Shown here: one piece after another, positions 25,491-38,600 of the stretch | Position numbering within the stretch: position 1 is the first letter of the stretch | Layout of the letters: each line of letters begins with the position of its first letter | Source: Lycocorax pyrrhopterus obiensis | Taxonomy: Eukaryota; Chordata; Aves; Passeriformes; Paradisaeidae | Assembly (NCBI GenBank): GCA_014706295.1 | Contig: JACSVZ010000022.1 | Span: 12,604,830-12,668,829, forward strand | Length of the DNA: 64,000 bases | Reading direction: 5' to 3' | Notes under the pieces: model-generated | Databases searched by the model: none | What the model saw: only the letters and a program-made list of their open reading frames with translations | What the model was told of the DNA's origin: nothing | Translations under genes and position numbers: made by a program

Positions 25491-28400
25491 TTACGGCTGA
25501 ATGGGAGTCATTTCACCGAGATCGACCTTCCAAGAAAACGGGGTGAAAGCCCTTGAGCTGGAGGGAGTGGGTGGGACTTTTTCTTTTTAACCTTCAAATG
25601 CGTTGGGCTGATGGATCCTGCCCAAGTACAGCCGATTAATGCGACAGGACGAGGCAGGATGATGTGCTGGAGCAGGGCTGGATGTGCGGCAGCCCCATTG
25701 CCCGGGGTAATACTGGGTCAGACACCCAGTGACTCAGCTGGGATGAGATTCTAAGAGGCATTTTCATCTCCTCAAGGTGGAAAGTCCACAGCCCACAGTC
25801 CCAAGAAGGGACTTTTCTTTAACACCATACCAGCATAACCCCTGGTGTCTATATCATCTGAAAGGACAAACACGCTGTATGGATGCCCTTTCCATATTCA
25901 TGATGGCATTTTTCTGGTTTATCCTAATCCACTTTCAAAGTAAAATCAGCTAAATTTAGAAAAGGTGCTGCCATCATAACAGGGCTGTTTTTGTACAACT
26001 TTGGCAGAAAAATTGCATGAGCTCATCCAGTATTAGCAGTCACGTTTGCTGTGGACTAAAGATCTGCCCCATCCATGGAGTCTCCAATGCTTTGAGCATC
26101 ATTTCACCCCACACTGTGTGCACCAGGATTGTAATGGAAAACCCTGTTATCACTCCGTGATTTCCTCCCCACCCTTCTGCCTGTGTGTCCCTCCCAGTGC
26201 TCACCTTTCTGCTGCTCCCTGCCCATGCACAGTCACATTTGGTGTCCTGAATTTCTCCTCTACATCCATGCCTGTCCTCAACCCTCCATCTCAGATGAAC
26301 ATCTCTTCACTGCCCAGCCTCCTTCCGTTCTCTCTCTCTCCTTGCTTGGCTGTTGCCTCTATCAGCAGGCTGCATTTGGAAGGGCTTTTACTGAATAAGC
26401 CCTATAAATGAAGTCGCTCAGTATCATACACATCTCCCGCTGGTTCCCCAGCAGGTTTCCAGATTAGAGGGGGGGGAAAAAACCCAAAAGAAATCAAAAG
26501 AAACCAGATGCTCAGGGGATTGATTATTCCTGCATGATCCTCTGGATAAATAAAGTGTTTGGAAAGTTCTGAAAACACGTTTTGATGCTGGGAACTAATT
26601 TATAAAAAGCAGAGGGCAGGAACAGATATGGGTTCAGGCTTCCCAGATGCCAGGAAATGATGTTAGGTTAGGTTTTCTTGGAGTCAGAGCAGTGCAGAGG
26701 GTATGATGGGTACCTACCACCTGTGGGCTGTGAGGTTTCCACAGGTGCCTCCAGCTGAATCGTTTTTGGGATGGGTCAAAGGCAGGAACAGAGAGCAGCT
26801 CTTGCATTTTGCATGGGGTCCCATACGAAGGACAGCTGCAGCCGGAGCAGAGCCTCTTTACATCCTCCCCTAATCCGCTCACACCCTCTCGGTCTGGTTC
26901 AAATAAGTCGGTGGGTTTCTCCCGAGCCCCAAGCAGGGACGCACATGTTCCTGGGTGCGGGGGAAGCCTTGGAAATGGGGTCATGAAAGGATACGGCTGG
27001 GAGAAACCACTCACGGGGCAAAATCCAGGGCTGAGCATCCGCCTGGAGCTCACATGGGGTGGCTCAGCAGGAGAGGAGCAGCCATGCTGCCAGCAGCTGC
27101 CTGACACGGCTTCTCCTCCCTCCAGAGGCAGCCCAGGGATGGAGAGGAACGAGGCACGGGCACAACCCAGGGTCACTCCACGGACCCCTGCCCAGCTGCC
27201 CCCCAGCATCCCACCTCCAAGGGCTGGGTGTCTCTGGGCTGGACCCAGCTGGGGTGGACATGAACGCAGCCCTGGGAGAGGCAGGACAGTCCCCTGCAGT
27301 CCCACAGCACACACAGGAGGGTGCCCTGGGGGTCTAAAGGCAGCAGGATCAGAGCTCCAAGGACAGAGGGTTGCTGGAGGAGATAAGCTCTGGAAAAGGT
27401 CATTAGCCAGAGAGGTTGGTATTTATCTGAACATGCAAAAAAGCCATAGGGAAAAAGCTGTTAAGTGACAGGGTAAATATTTCAAGTGGTGTTTCCATTA
27501 ACTCCACACTCCCTTTACAGATTTTCCTTGGTTCTACTCTTGGACTCAAAGTTGCCTTCAGTGACTTTTTCGTTCTTATCTCAATTCTAAATGTTAAACT
27601 CCTTGAGTCAACTGATTCTAATAATTTAGAGTGTTGCTTCAGTGATTTATCAGAGCAACACAAGCCAAAATGAGGGATTATTCATGAAAGTTTGTTTGAA
27701 GCACTTACAGGAAAAAAACATTTCTGAAAACATGAATGAGATTATTTTTTAGGGAAAAAAAGCATATGTAATTTTCAGGAGCTGAAATGAAAGTGTGTAA
27801 TTTTTCTGAAGGAGTTTGACAATCTAAAGCTCTGAAATGAAAAACCTTCTGGCCCCCCCAACTGTATTCCTGCAAATCTTCCTGTGCTACTAATAAGTGT
27901 TAGCATTTCTATCATATTCACCATTGTGCAAAATGCATTTCTGCCATCAATACCTTCATTTATATGAGCCTTTTTGTTGTGCTTTCATTGTTGATAAATT
28001 CAAGGTATTTACTATTACTTGTTTATTCAAAATCACTTTGCTATGTCGCCTTTATATTTCTTGGCTGCATTCAAAACACATATTTAAATAGTCTGTGTCT
28101 CTAAGAGGAACGATATTAATGATAAAACACTCACCCAGTGAGTTCTTCTGCACGTTTTATAATCTCTTTATGCTTCCTCACCCTCTTTTGCAAAGGCTTT
28201 AATTTCTCTTGTATTATGCAGGGTATAAATACCACAAAGGAGATATTGATATTATTTGTTTACAGGGCACCTCACACATTTACAGCTCAGGTCCAGAGGT
28301 TCTCCCATAGCACAGCTAAGAGAAATGGCAGGTATTTTTAGGGCAAAATTCCCATCTGACTTTATAACAGAGATATTTCTGTTCTGCAATATTTGCTTTT

Positions 28401-31400
28401 AATGATAATGATTCCAGCTCTGATGATAAAACCCCAAATCTTGCAACAAGTGTTTCTCTTTTTTTTTCTTTTCCACTACTCCCGGAGTTGTGTGATTGTG
28501 CAATTATCTCAGCTTTTATTTGTTATCATCTTTTATACCTTGTGGCTGCCAAGAAGAGCTTGAAATGGCAAACTCTGATGTTTCAGGCATTCAAAGGTGT
28601 TGAGAAATGGGAGGTCCCGAGGCAGAGTTCACGTGGCTGAGACAGGGCAAGGGGGCCCTCTCCATGATCCCAGGGGAGGTGCTGGGGTTCTTCTACAACA
28701 CTGGGGGCTCCTGGCTCCAAATTTGCTATGGGGTCCAGCCCTGTGCCCCACAGACTGGCCTTACCCTCTGAGTGCAGTGAGATGTCCACTGAGAACCAGA
28801 ATTAGTGGGTTCTGCAAGGATGTTGTGAACCGGTGGGGTTTTTTAGCTTAAAATACCCCTTAAAGAGGGTCGAGTGCTTTTGGGAGGCTGCAGAATGCCA
28901 GTGACACACACACACATGGATGGGGAAGGTGCACACGGATGCAGCAGTCAGCCCCAGCTTCCCAAATCATCCCCACGTGCTGCTGTGCAGCAAACCCTCT
29001 GAAAACCTCCGAGGGACATCCCCGAGCCTGGGACAGCCCCACCGCGCTCCTGTCCCACCGCCCCCCGAGTGCCAGCACGGGGACCCGCCGCGCTCGCCAG
29101 CTTTGCAGCGTGACCTGTCAAGAGCAGGGTCAGCTGCAGGTCAGCCCCAAAGAGAGAAAACAGCGACCGCCTCCCGCTTATCAGCGCTTGGGGCGGGCGG
29201 AGAGACACCCGTGGGGTGGGAGCAGGGGAAGGGCCGCGGGGATGGCCCGAGGGTCAGCCCTGGGTTACCACCTAACAGCTCTGACGGGGGAACGAGGGCT
29301 CCAGGCAGATTAATCCCGTTCGGTGTCCAGCTCCTGCATCCTTACAGCTCTGCTATAAAGCCAATATACACTGCCCCATCCAAAAAAGGTGCTTTTCCAG
29401 ACAGAATTATGTCCATTTTCATGCCTGACCCAGGAGACAGTGAAGCTTTGCTGATGCACAGGGTAACCCGATAGAAGACTCCGAATCCTGCTCACTTTTA
29501 TTCTCACACACTTTGCAACCTGCGACTATTTATGTATTCAAGGCTTAGAAGAACAAAGCATTTAATCATGTGCTTAACATCAAGGCCACCAGGAGTTTCC
29601 CTGACACTGAAGGAATTATTCCCATGTGGAGCACCGAGTCACAGCCTGCTGTGTTGGGATCCAGGCAGAGCCCTTCTCCAGCCCTGCTCCAAGACATTTT
29701 GGGGCAAGTGGGCACAGTTTCAGGAGAAACAACCCCATCTCTGAGAAGCAGCCTGGGATTTATATAAAACTCAGTATCATCGAGAGCTGGGGTAAAACAG
29801 CTGTCTAAAATGAATGCAACACTCAGTGTTTTGGAGGATTTGTCATTTTTCCTGGTTTCTGGTGAACTGTCTCCATTCCACTTGCCTCTGTAAGGGGCTG
29901 CTTTAGTTCTGCACCTCCCCAGTGCCTGTGCCCCTCATGCAGGGCTGCGGTGCTGGTGCTCCATCTCTCTCTATTTTCCTTTAGCCCAGCTGATCCAATC
30001 TGGGAATAAAAACAGAGGGAAACAGATGGTCCATTGTACACTCTGCTCCTGCCTGCACCAGCTCCCAAGAACCCGGTGCTGGGGCCAGGTCTTGCCTCTT
30101 ATTTTCCATGTTTCAGGTTAAATGCATGTGCTAAGAGGAATGTGGGCAGCACAGCTTGTGTTCCTGAGGGGGAGGGCCCCTCAGTCACCCCCTGCTTTGG
30201 GATGGTTTTCCTGCTAGAGCTGAAGAAATTGGGTGGAGAAGGTCCCTGGGGCAGGAATGGGTGTCCTTGAGCCAGGAGCCCCTGGGGTCCCTGCAGGTGA
30301 CCTTTTTGTCAGCCCTATTAATCACTGAGTAACATCTTAGGTGCTACAGCAGCTGGAAAACTCTGAAGTATGATTTTTCATATCAGTGGATTATGTTTCT
30401 CACCAAAAAACCAGGTAATTTTTACACCTGCAAAGAACTGTGTGTTACCACCTTCCCTTCACAGCTTTTATTGTACTATATAATAATTTATTGACATGAC
30501 ATCAGCTTCGGTATCAAACTCTGCCTCCAATTAGCCCAACTCCAGGGAAGTTTCTGTTTCACTTCTGCACAGCAAGCATTGGCCACATCCAGCACAGCAA
30601 ACACCAGGCACAGGCAGCTGGGAGCTCCTAACCCTGCTCCCATTTTCCAGGCTTTCTGCCTACCTTAGGAGACAAGAAAAAGCAGAAGGCTGACCCCCAG
30701 CATGATGAATTCCTGCTGAGCTTTTTCCCATTAACTTCAGTAAGGGCTTAATCCAGTGGTTTTCAGAAGCTGGGTGGCTGGTGGGGACTTTTGATGGAGG
30801 CAGGGGAGAGCAGACAGGGTGTTAACATGTATTTCTGATTAATTATAGTGTTCTCAAGAGTAAGTGAATAATAGTACTGGTCAGAGCCAGGCATCACACG
30901 GGTCTCAGCCCTGCAGAGTAAATGGTGCCTGAATTGTGAGTAATGTTGACCTGGCAGAGGCCAGATAAGATACGAATTTTTCATGTCCAGGACTGGACAG
31001 AATTCCACATATTGATAACTAAATGCACCAAAATACAGGCAGCACTTAGCACGCAGCTCTTCCTCGCTCTCAAAAATCACATTCAGCTGGGTTAGACAGC
31101 AGAAGTGCCCAGCAGGGCAGGTAATTCATAAGAGAACAATTAGGAGATTAAATGGCTTCAATAACTTCCTGCCTTGCTGCCTATCTGGTACAAAAAGCAT
31201 CTTTTCCTGTTAATCTGGTGAGAGCCAGGGGCCAAATCCTGCAGTGTCTAGGAGGGATTTCTGCAGGGACCCTGACAGTTCCAAACTGGAATTACGTTCT
31301 GGTGCCACCAGATAAAATCACAACTAAGTGCTGGTGTTAAACTAAACTAATGGCAGAGTTGTGGTGAGAATGAGGTTTTCCCAGCACCCTAGGTATGTTT

Positions 31401-32607
31401 GGGGGCTGAACACTTTCCATGCACGCTGAGCCAGCACCTTTTATAAATAACTCCTGAATTTACCCACAGCTCTCAAAGCCGTCTCACTCTCTTGTGTCAG
31501 AGCTGCCCAGAACAATTAAAAATTCGCATGATTGTTTTTCAAAGCACAATAATCTGCCTAAAGTCAGCTGTTCTTGTTTTTAGTCATCTTGAAAACATGA
31601 AGATACCCCATTGCTCTGAAAGCAGGCAGGAGGAATGCAACAAAATGAATAGTTTGACTTTCATGCTTTTATTTTGGTATATATTTCATATCTATATCTC
31701 ATATCTATATATGATATATATTATTCTATTATTGACCTGTTCAGATGTTTCTCAATGGAAAATGTTCAAAATTTCCAGTTTATGAGCTGTTCTTGGAGGA
31801 GAGGTGACTTTTTGACACTGATTTGGAATGAAAAATGGTTTGGATAATCCAAGTTTCCTACAGTATATAAACTCCACCTTCCAGCCAGGTCTGGGAGTGA
31901 TAATTTTCCTCCTACTCCAGGTTTTCTCACTTATTAAAAAAAAAAAAAAAAGATAAATGTCATGATATATGCTTGAGTCTCTTGCATTTTTGCCAGGCTA
32001 AGTGATGGAGAAATTGCTTCATCCCTTCTGATGGCACTGGTGGAGACACTGAGAAATGAGCTGTGTTTAATTCCATCCTTCAATCAGGAATCTGCTAAAA
32101 TTTGGGCTGAATGAAAACAAACATTTCCCCGGGAACTGCACTCAGCACCCACAGCATGGTGGGAACCAGGTCCTACACTGCCTCCAGCAATTCTCCCTGA
32201 GGATGTCACTCCTGTTTACAGGAAGACGCTCAGGGGTGGGCAGAGTTAAACCAACCTTAAATATTTTAGCACAGCACATCCACTGCCTGCTCACAAGGCG
32301 TCAGAATGAGACATTGCTTATAAAAAGGTGATAAGAATGCAAAACCAAACAGAAACTTGGGGTCACCCCACCTTTTGAGCACTGCTCTGTGCTGAGCTTT
32401 GCAGACCCCCAGCGCTGCTCTGGACCATCTGCCCCAAACCTGGGCATTGTAGGAGCTTTCCTGCTGCATCAACAGCTTTTGCTGGTTGGTGTTGGATGAA
32501 TGGGGCAGGTCAGAGCTCTCAGTTTCTTTTCAGACTTGGCAAAGTCGGGAAGACTGTGTCTATTCAGTATTAAATATTATCTCCTGCAAACAAGACTTAG
32601 GAGCCTG
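25491..32607. other. Upstream non-coding DNA, no gene seen
   Basis: No exon recognised. GC-richer blocks occur near 26800-27350 and 28960-29310; the latter carries the DR5 nuclear-receptor element listed separately. AT-rich simple stretches include a CATATCTATAT-like segment at about 31678-31732 and a 16-base A run at 31936-31951. Confidence 0.5.
29127..29143 (+). promoter_or_regulatory. Candidate DR5 retinoic-acid response element
   Basis: Two nuclear-receptor half-sites, GGGTCA (29127-29132) and AGGTCA (29138-29143), are directly repeated with a 5-base spacer, GCTGC. Direct repeats spaced by five are the classic binding form for RAR/RXR heterodimers. A third half-site in the opposite orientation, TGACCT, lies at 29111-29116. 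The element sits in a CpG-rich block about 17 kb upstream of the predicted GATA5 promoter. Retinoic acid is known to influence cardiac GATA gene expression; action on this gene is inference. Confidence 0.35.
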
Positions 32608-32655
32608 TTTAAAAAGCGTGGGCTTTAAAAAGCGTGGGCTTTAAAGAGCGTGGGC
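32608..32655 (+). repeat. Tandem triplication of a 16-bp unit
   Basis: The unit TTTAAAAAGCGTGGGC occurs twice perfectly (32608-32623, 32624-32639) and once with a single A-to-G change (32640-32655), followed by the first three bases of another copy. Near-identity indicates a recent local duplication. Confidence 0.95.
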
Positions 32656-35600
32656 TTTCCAGCCCTGCACAGCAGCAGCACACGGGGCCACATCAAATTC
32701 TTCTTTTATGAATCACAAAATAGATGCTGCTTTAATGCTTACGAATATTTGTAAATTGGGAGTTCTGACTAAAGCCAGCGTTTGACCTCATGGCATTCCC
32801 GGCCGGACACATCCTGGCATGGCTCGTTGAAGATGCCCGTGTTCTGTGCTTTGCCTTGCCACCGGGAGATATGGCACGCAGATGGAATGATCATATTGGC
32901 CTCCAAAGGAAAATATTTAACCCAGGGATGTCAATGGAATATAGAAATGATGGTTAAAATCCCAGAAGCCTGCCTTGTTTTTGTCTTTTTCCTTTCATCT
33001 AGCACTTTGGGTCATGCCATCACTTATACGCTTCAGCCCAAACAGGCAATTGCTGAGTTAAGAACCTGGAGTTCAAAGTGAACCATAAACCTTAGTCTAT
33101 AAGATAAATCATACAAATTACTTTACAGAAATAAATAGAACATTTGGGAGAGAGGTTATCTTCTTGCCTTCAGTTTACATCTCTAATGACTGTAAGTTCA
33201 CAAATGCATTCTGTCAAGAATATAAACATTGCTTTTATTATACCAAAGACAGATATTTATGACCAACTTTTACAGTATGGCCAGCCAGCTTAGAGGAAAA
33301 CCCTGGAATGTGGGCAAGAATGTAGAAACTTTGTCATGATAATTATTAAATTTGTGGGCACCTTTTTAAAGCACCGTGAACTCTTCTCAGAAAAAAACCT
33401 CACCATTTGGGTTAAACTGCAGAAATAAGGTTTTAAAACAGTGGTCAGGGCTGAGCTTTCCTAAATTTTTCTTATGCAAGTGGTGCTGACATGCAGAAAT
33501 AGGTGTTCCCACACAAACACACCCAGGCGGGATTTCTCTAAAACTTTGAACTCATCTTTCCCACAGTTCTCAATGATTTTATTATTGCGGCCTTACACAG
33601 TGCTGTGTTTTAGGGCACAATCCTTGCTCTCCTGCTCTTGTTGCCAGAGGAATTTCATTTGGATTAGACTAGTCACTCAATCCTTTTTTTCTATGGCACA
33701 GTACAATAAGGAAAAAAAAATATTAGATTGATAAAAAGATTTTTGCTGAAACTTGGTGTTGGAGAACTCAGGGAAACACGGAGACAACCCCAAAGGGTGT
33801 TTTACACCCACATCCCGGCATGGAAACTGGTCCCAGTTTGTTCCTCAAAGTGCTGCCTCATCCTGCTCTGTCCAGACTACATAAGAGTCCCCAGCAAACC
33901 AAAATACTTTTTTACTGCTCTTTGAAAAGCTCCTCTTGCAAAGCAGGGGAACAGTTTGTGTAGGATGCAGTTTGGGTACCTGGCCTGAAGATCCTGTCGT
34001 GCAGAAGATGGGGATAAATAACATTTTCCTTGCACAAATCCAGGAATATCGAAGTGCGTTGCCATTATGGAAATTGGGCCTCTGCTCCTTGCTCTGTCTT
34101 TAGGATAAGGCTGGCTGGGGAGAGGTTGGGCTGTCTGGGACAGGAGGTGCTGCTTGTGCCTTGGGAAGTCGTGACATCAAGTGTTTTCACTGCTTGATGG
34201 ACTCAGGGTGCTCCTGGGGAAAGAGAGACCAGATCCAGGTCCAAAAGGATAAGAAAAATACCTCCCTGAGCCCCAGAGGCAGCTCTGCAGAGCGTTTGGG
34301 CTCTGCTCCATCTCATCTCACTTACCCCTCCAAAACAAGTCCCTCTGAGCCCAAGCTAAGCCTAATTAGCAAAGCAAACGTGGGCACGGCTCCACTCCCC
34401 GTGCCTGGGCTGTTTTACGTAAGCCCACGGGTATTTCCCATCTCAGCCAAATCAGCACCTCTCCAGAGCCCTCTTCCCCCCCAAAAAAAAGCGCCTGTTT
34501 TGGAGCAGGAGAAGAGGAAAGGCTCACACCAAAACCACTCTGCAGCGCGTATCGCTGGGCTGCATGTGTTCTGTGAGTGCAGCAGTCACGGATAAGGTAT
34601 GAGAAATTGGACATGAGACTGCATTTCCTGCTCATGCATCTGCTGGATAAGCTGTTTGGAGCCTGCTGCTCCATCCAGGGATTGTTTCTTTCCTACATCA
34701 TGGTAGTCACACTGTCTCTGGTCGGTTGGGGTAAGTTATGTCTGGGAAGGGAAGGAAGAGAAGGGAAAGAAAGGGGAAAAAATGGAGCATGTTGAAGACA
34801 AAAGCGTTTAAGCCCGGACACGTCTGTGAGCATGTGTGTGACACATTCATGGGCTGCTTTGTCAGAAGCAGGGATGTAAAATCTGTGCCCCCAGTCGTGC
34901 TCAGCAAATCAAAGGGTGGAATGGAAGAAAGAAGGAATTCCTCAGCTCTGGCTATGCCTGCAGATCTTGCCCAAATGTTGCTGGCATGCCTCCCCCCCTC
35001 CAAGCAGGGGAGCTGCAGGGAAATCTGGGGTGCAGACCAGCTCCCAGGGAGGATTTCATGTCTCCAGTGCCCCCCAAAGCCTCACTGCAGGAACCCAGGT
35101 CAGCACTGAGTGGTGGGAGGATGGCAGCAAGCTGCTCCTCAGTGCTGATGGGAGCAAGTTATCAATGACCAAGAGAGCTCCGGGCTTCTCCCCTCGGGAC
35201 AGCATCTGGCTGGGAAGCAGAGGGGAGAGGAGGGAGAGGAAGGACCATCAGGGTTTGGGCATGGGTGAGTTTTGGAGTCAGTGGGTTTGTGAGGGACAGC
35301 AGGAGGGAGCAGGGCTGCATCTCCACAGAGGGTCAGCAAACAGTGGCGGTGCCATCGTCCCCTGTGTCCCCAGTGCCACACCCAGATCTCCTCCCAGCTC
35401 CACTGGGGCACATCAGAGTGTGCCAGCTGCTCTGTGTCTCCCCTTGCACCTTTCTGCTTTGCATACAGGGGCTGTGATAGAGATGAGAACCTCACCTCTG
35501 CTGTATAAACCCACGGGACCATTTAAAACCCTTTCCCGATGGAGGGACGGCTCCACTCCCTCACAGCAATGCACCAGAGGGTGTTTTGATAAAATGGTTG

Positions 35601-38600
35601 TATCCACAGCTCAAGTGGATGGGAGTTTCTGGAAAAAGTCCAGGGATTTTCTGCTCCATTTGACATCTCCCACACAGACTCCTCCCTTTTGTTCCAAGCA
35701 GAAGTGTTACTTTCCTTCTCTTTCCTTACCTTTTTTTTTTTTTCCCGAGGGAATCGAGATACAGGATAGGAAGGAACACAAATGAACAAACAAGCAAAAA
35801 GCCAAGAGAAATTATTTTTGCATTGAATCATGCAGAAAAGGGCCCACTCCTTTCAAATGGAACTGAACAGCCAAGAAAATTCTGAGAAAAAAGGGATTCA
35901 ATGAGAGAAGTGCATGGAACAAAATAGATTTTTCTTCACTGGAGATGTTTTGCAGGAATGCCTGTGACTCCTCCAGCCCCTGCTCCTGTGCCACCTACCC
36001 TGAGAGGGGGACACAAATAGAACCCAGCCATCATCTCCATCCTTGAGATTGCCCATTGTGCAGAACTAACCATTGCCCATAGATTAATAGAGGGATTAAT
36101 TAATAATTTGACTTACATGGTGTCTCAGGGCTCTTCATTACCTGACTGCTTGGTTGGAAGTACCAACAAATGTTTTGTGTTTCAGTACAGAACTGAGAGC
36201 AGGAGCTTGTTAACTGCATCCCTGAGGTGGTGTCCCTGGTTCAGCAGGAAAGTCCTTGGAAGACCCAGACAGATCCAGCCATTTCCCCACACTCCTCTCT
36301 CTTGCACTGGAGCCACCCTCTCAAGGGCTTTTTTCTCCAAAATTAATTACAACTTGCATTAAAGCCAGTGCATCTTAATATAAGCTCTGTCATAATCACA
36401 GATGAATGAGGTATCTGGATGTACACAGTGAAAACTTCTCTTTGTTGGAGCCATTTATAACACACAAGTATTCCAGGATTATTCCAGGCAATAAGCAGGC
36501 CAGGACAACAGTGATTATCCATGAAAATGAACGATGGTAAATGGTTTAATGCAATGGTTTACACAAGAAGTAGTGGAAAAAAAACATCTCCCAGGCATCT
36601 TACCTGAATGATAAATGAAAACAGAGCCTCAAATAACAATAACAATGTAAAACAATTTGGGAAGCCTTTTCTAAGCAGCACCCTGGTTAGAGTCCAAAGA
36701 AAATACATGCAAAAAATATTCAAAATCCCATGCTTTACATTGACTTTGGCCAAGTCCCAGTTCTTGGGTATAAAGCTTTCTCCCAAAGTTTTGCAAGTAA
36801 AACAAGTTCTTTGAATGAGGGCCTGATCCAGCCAGCTGCTGAGCATTCTCCAGTCTCACTGAGGTCATCGACATCCACAGTCCGCAGGACAGACCGAATG
36901 CATAGGTCAAAAAATTATTCCATATTGAAATCCATCACATAAAACTCACCAAAAAATGAAACTTTCAGGATCCACCCCTTACTCGTGTAATGCTTTTTGG
37001 GTTTTTTTAATTGAAAATAGCAGAGATTTGAATACTGAAGTCACTGCTGGAAACTGTTTCAGCATCTGAGTGACCATGAGGCCCATGGAACTGGATGCTG
37101 CTCTCAAGGTTACGGCCAAACCCTCCCTGCTCCACTCGTGGGAGCAGCCTGATGCTTGGAAGCAGCTTCTGGAAATGCTCCTGCACACAAGCTGCCCCTT
37201 CAGCCCCGAGCACGGCGCAGGATTGGGCTCTGAGCCCTTAATCCCCGCAGTGAGAAGTGGAACACTGCACACAAGATGTAGCAACAAAATAGATTTAGTT
37301 CAAGGTTAGTCTCAAGAACCCTTATCTGATCACTGACAGTAATTTATCACACAGAACCCATCATTAGTGTCAAGCTGTTTTATTACCCACTAACTTAACA
37401 CTGTTTTACCAAGAGTCAAGTGTGATGTCACTCATGTTAAAGTAATTTACAGCTAATAGATATGAGGTAGGAGTCAATGTTGGCTTGCTGAGTTCCTTTC
37501 ATACTCAGTGCTAGCTCCTCTCATTTTGCTCAGTAGGCAAATCAGGGAGCAAGGAGAGGCAGCAATAAAGGGGAAACCAGCTCAAGCACACACAGAGGAG
37601 CTTCGAATTCCCCAGCAACTTTTACTTTGAGTACAAGAACTGACTCAAATGCATGAACTCTGATATCCAAGAGTTGAAATGGACAGTGGGATTCAAGAGA
37701 CAATAACAAGGAATCTGGTTTGTGGGACAAGAGGTGTGGAGTGCTTTGGCCATGTGGAAGCTCCAGCACATCAGCAGAGGGGGAATCCCTCTAGAAGTCA
37801 CATCACATACCCCCAGATCCTGCAAAATCTATCTCACCAGGAAACAATAAGCTTGGGCTGATTTGACACTGCATTTTCAGTGGTCTCAGCTTTGATGGTC
37901 AGAGTTCCCCTAATTTGGAACACAAAGGGAAGTTACAGAAACCTCGATAAGGAGTTTTATTGCAAAAAAATGCAGACAATTGCGCATGAACATTGTTTTC
38001 CTTCCCTGCCTTCCCCATCTCTCCAGCCAATTCTGTTCAGTTGTAAGGTCAGCCCCAGTGCAGGCTGTGTTTATAAGAGAATACATTTCCCATTTCCAAG
38101 CACTTGCCATCTCCTCTAATGAATCCTCCTGCTGACATCTCCAGGATCCATACTCTTAGCCTGCTAGACATTCAGAGATAATCCTGACTAATGTGTATAT
38201 ATCCGAAGAGTTTTATTGTGGAGAATTGTACGTTTGGGTTAAGGGAAAGGGCATCCTATATCAGCTCACCTCTCCAATTTTATACCCATTAAAACCATTT
38301 TAAATCACTGTATCTGCTCTCATTTCCCCTGGAAGTTCCTAAACTTTGGGCTATTTGCATGGTGACTTCAAACGGTCCTGGAGGTGTGACCCTTCAAGGG
38401 ACTGCAGAGAAGGTCTCTAGGGATTAAATTTTAACAGTTCTTGGGATCTCAGGTAAATACATTGCTCTGACAACACACCTGGACTGTAAATCATTGGAGC
38501 ATCTCTTTTGTCAGCTCTGTCAATAACTGTCCTGGTCTGTGAATTCTGTTTGATCAAACAACTCTCGGAAACAATCACGATTTCAGCGGTGACCTCCATT

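Noticed and set aside
34577..34795. Hydrophobic peptide followed by GTAAGT, resembling an exon with a donor
   Set aside because: No acceptor-defined start, no matching partner exons and no recognised homologue; a lone GTAAGT is common by chance.
34916..35785. 289-codon + strand frame
   Set aside because: No domain, no biased codon pattern and no splice context; ordinary non-coding sequence.
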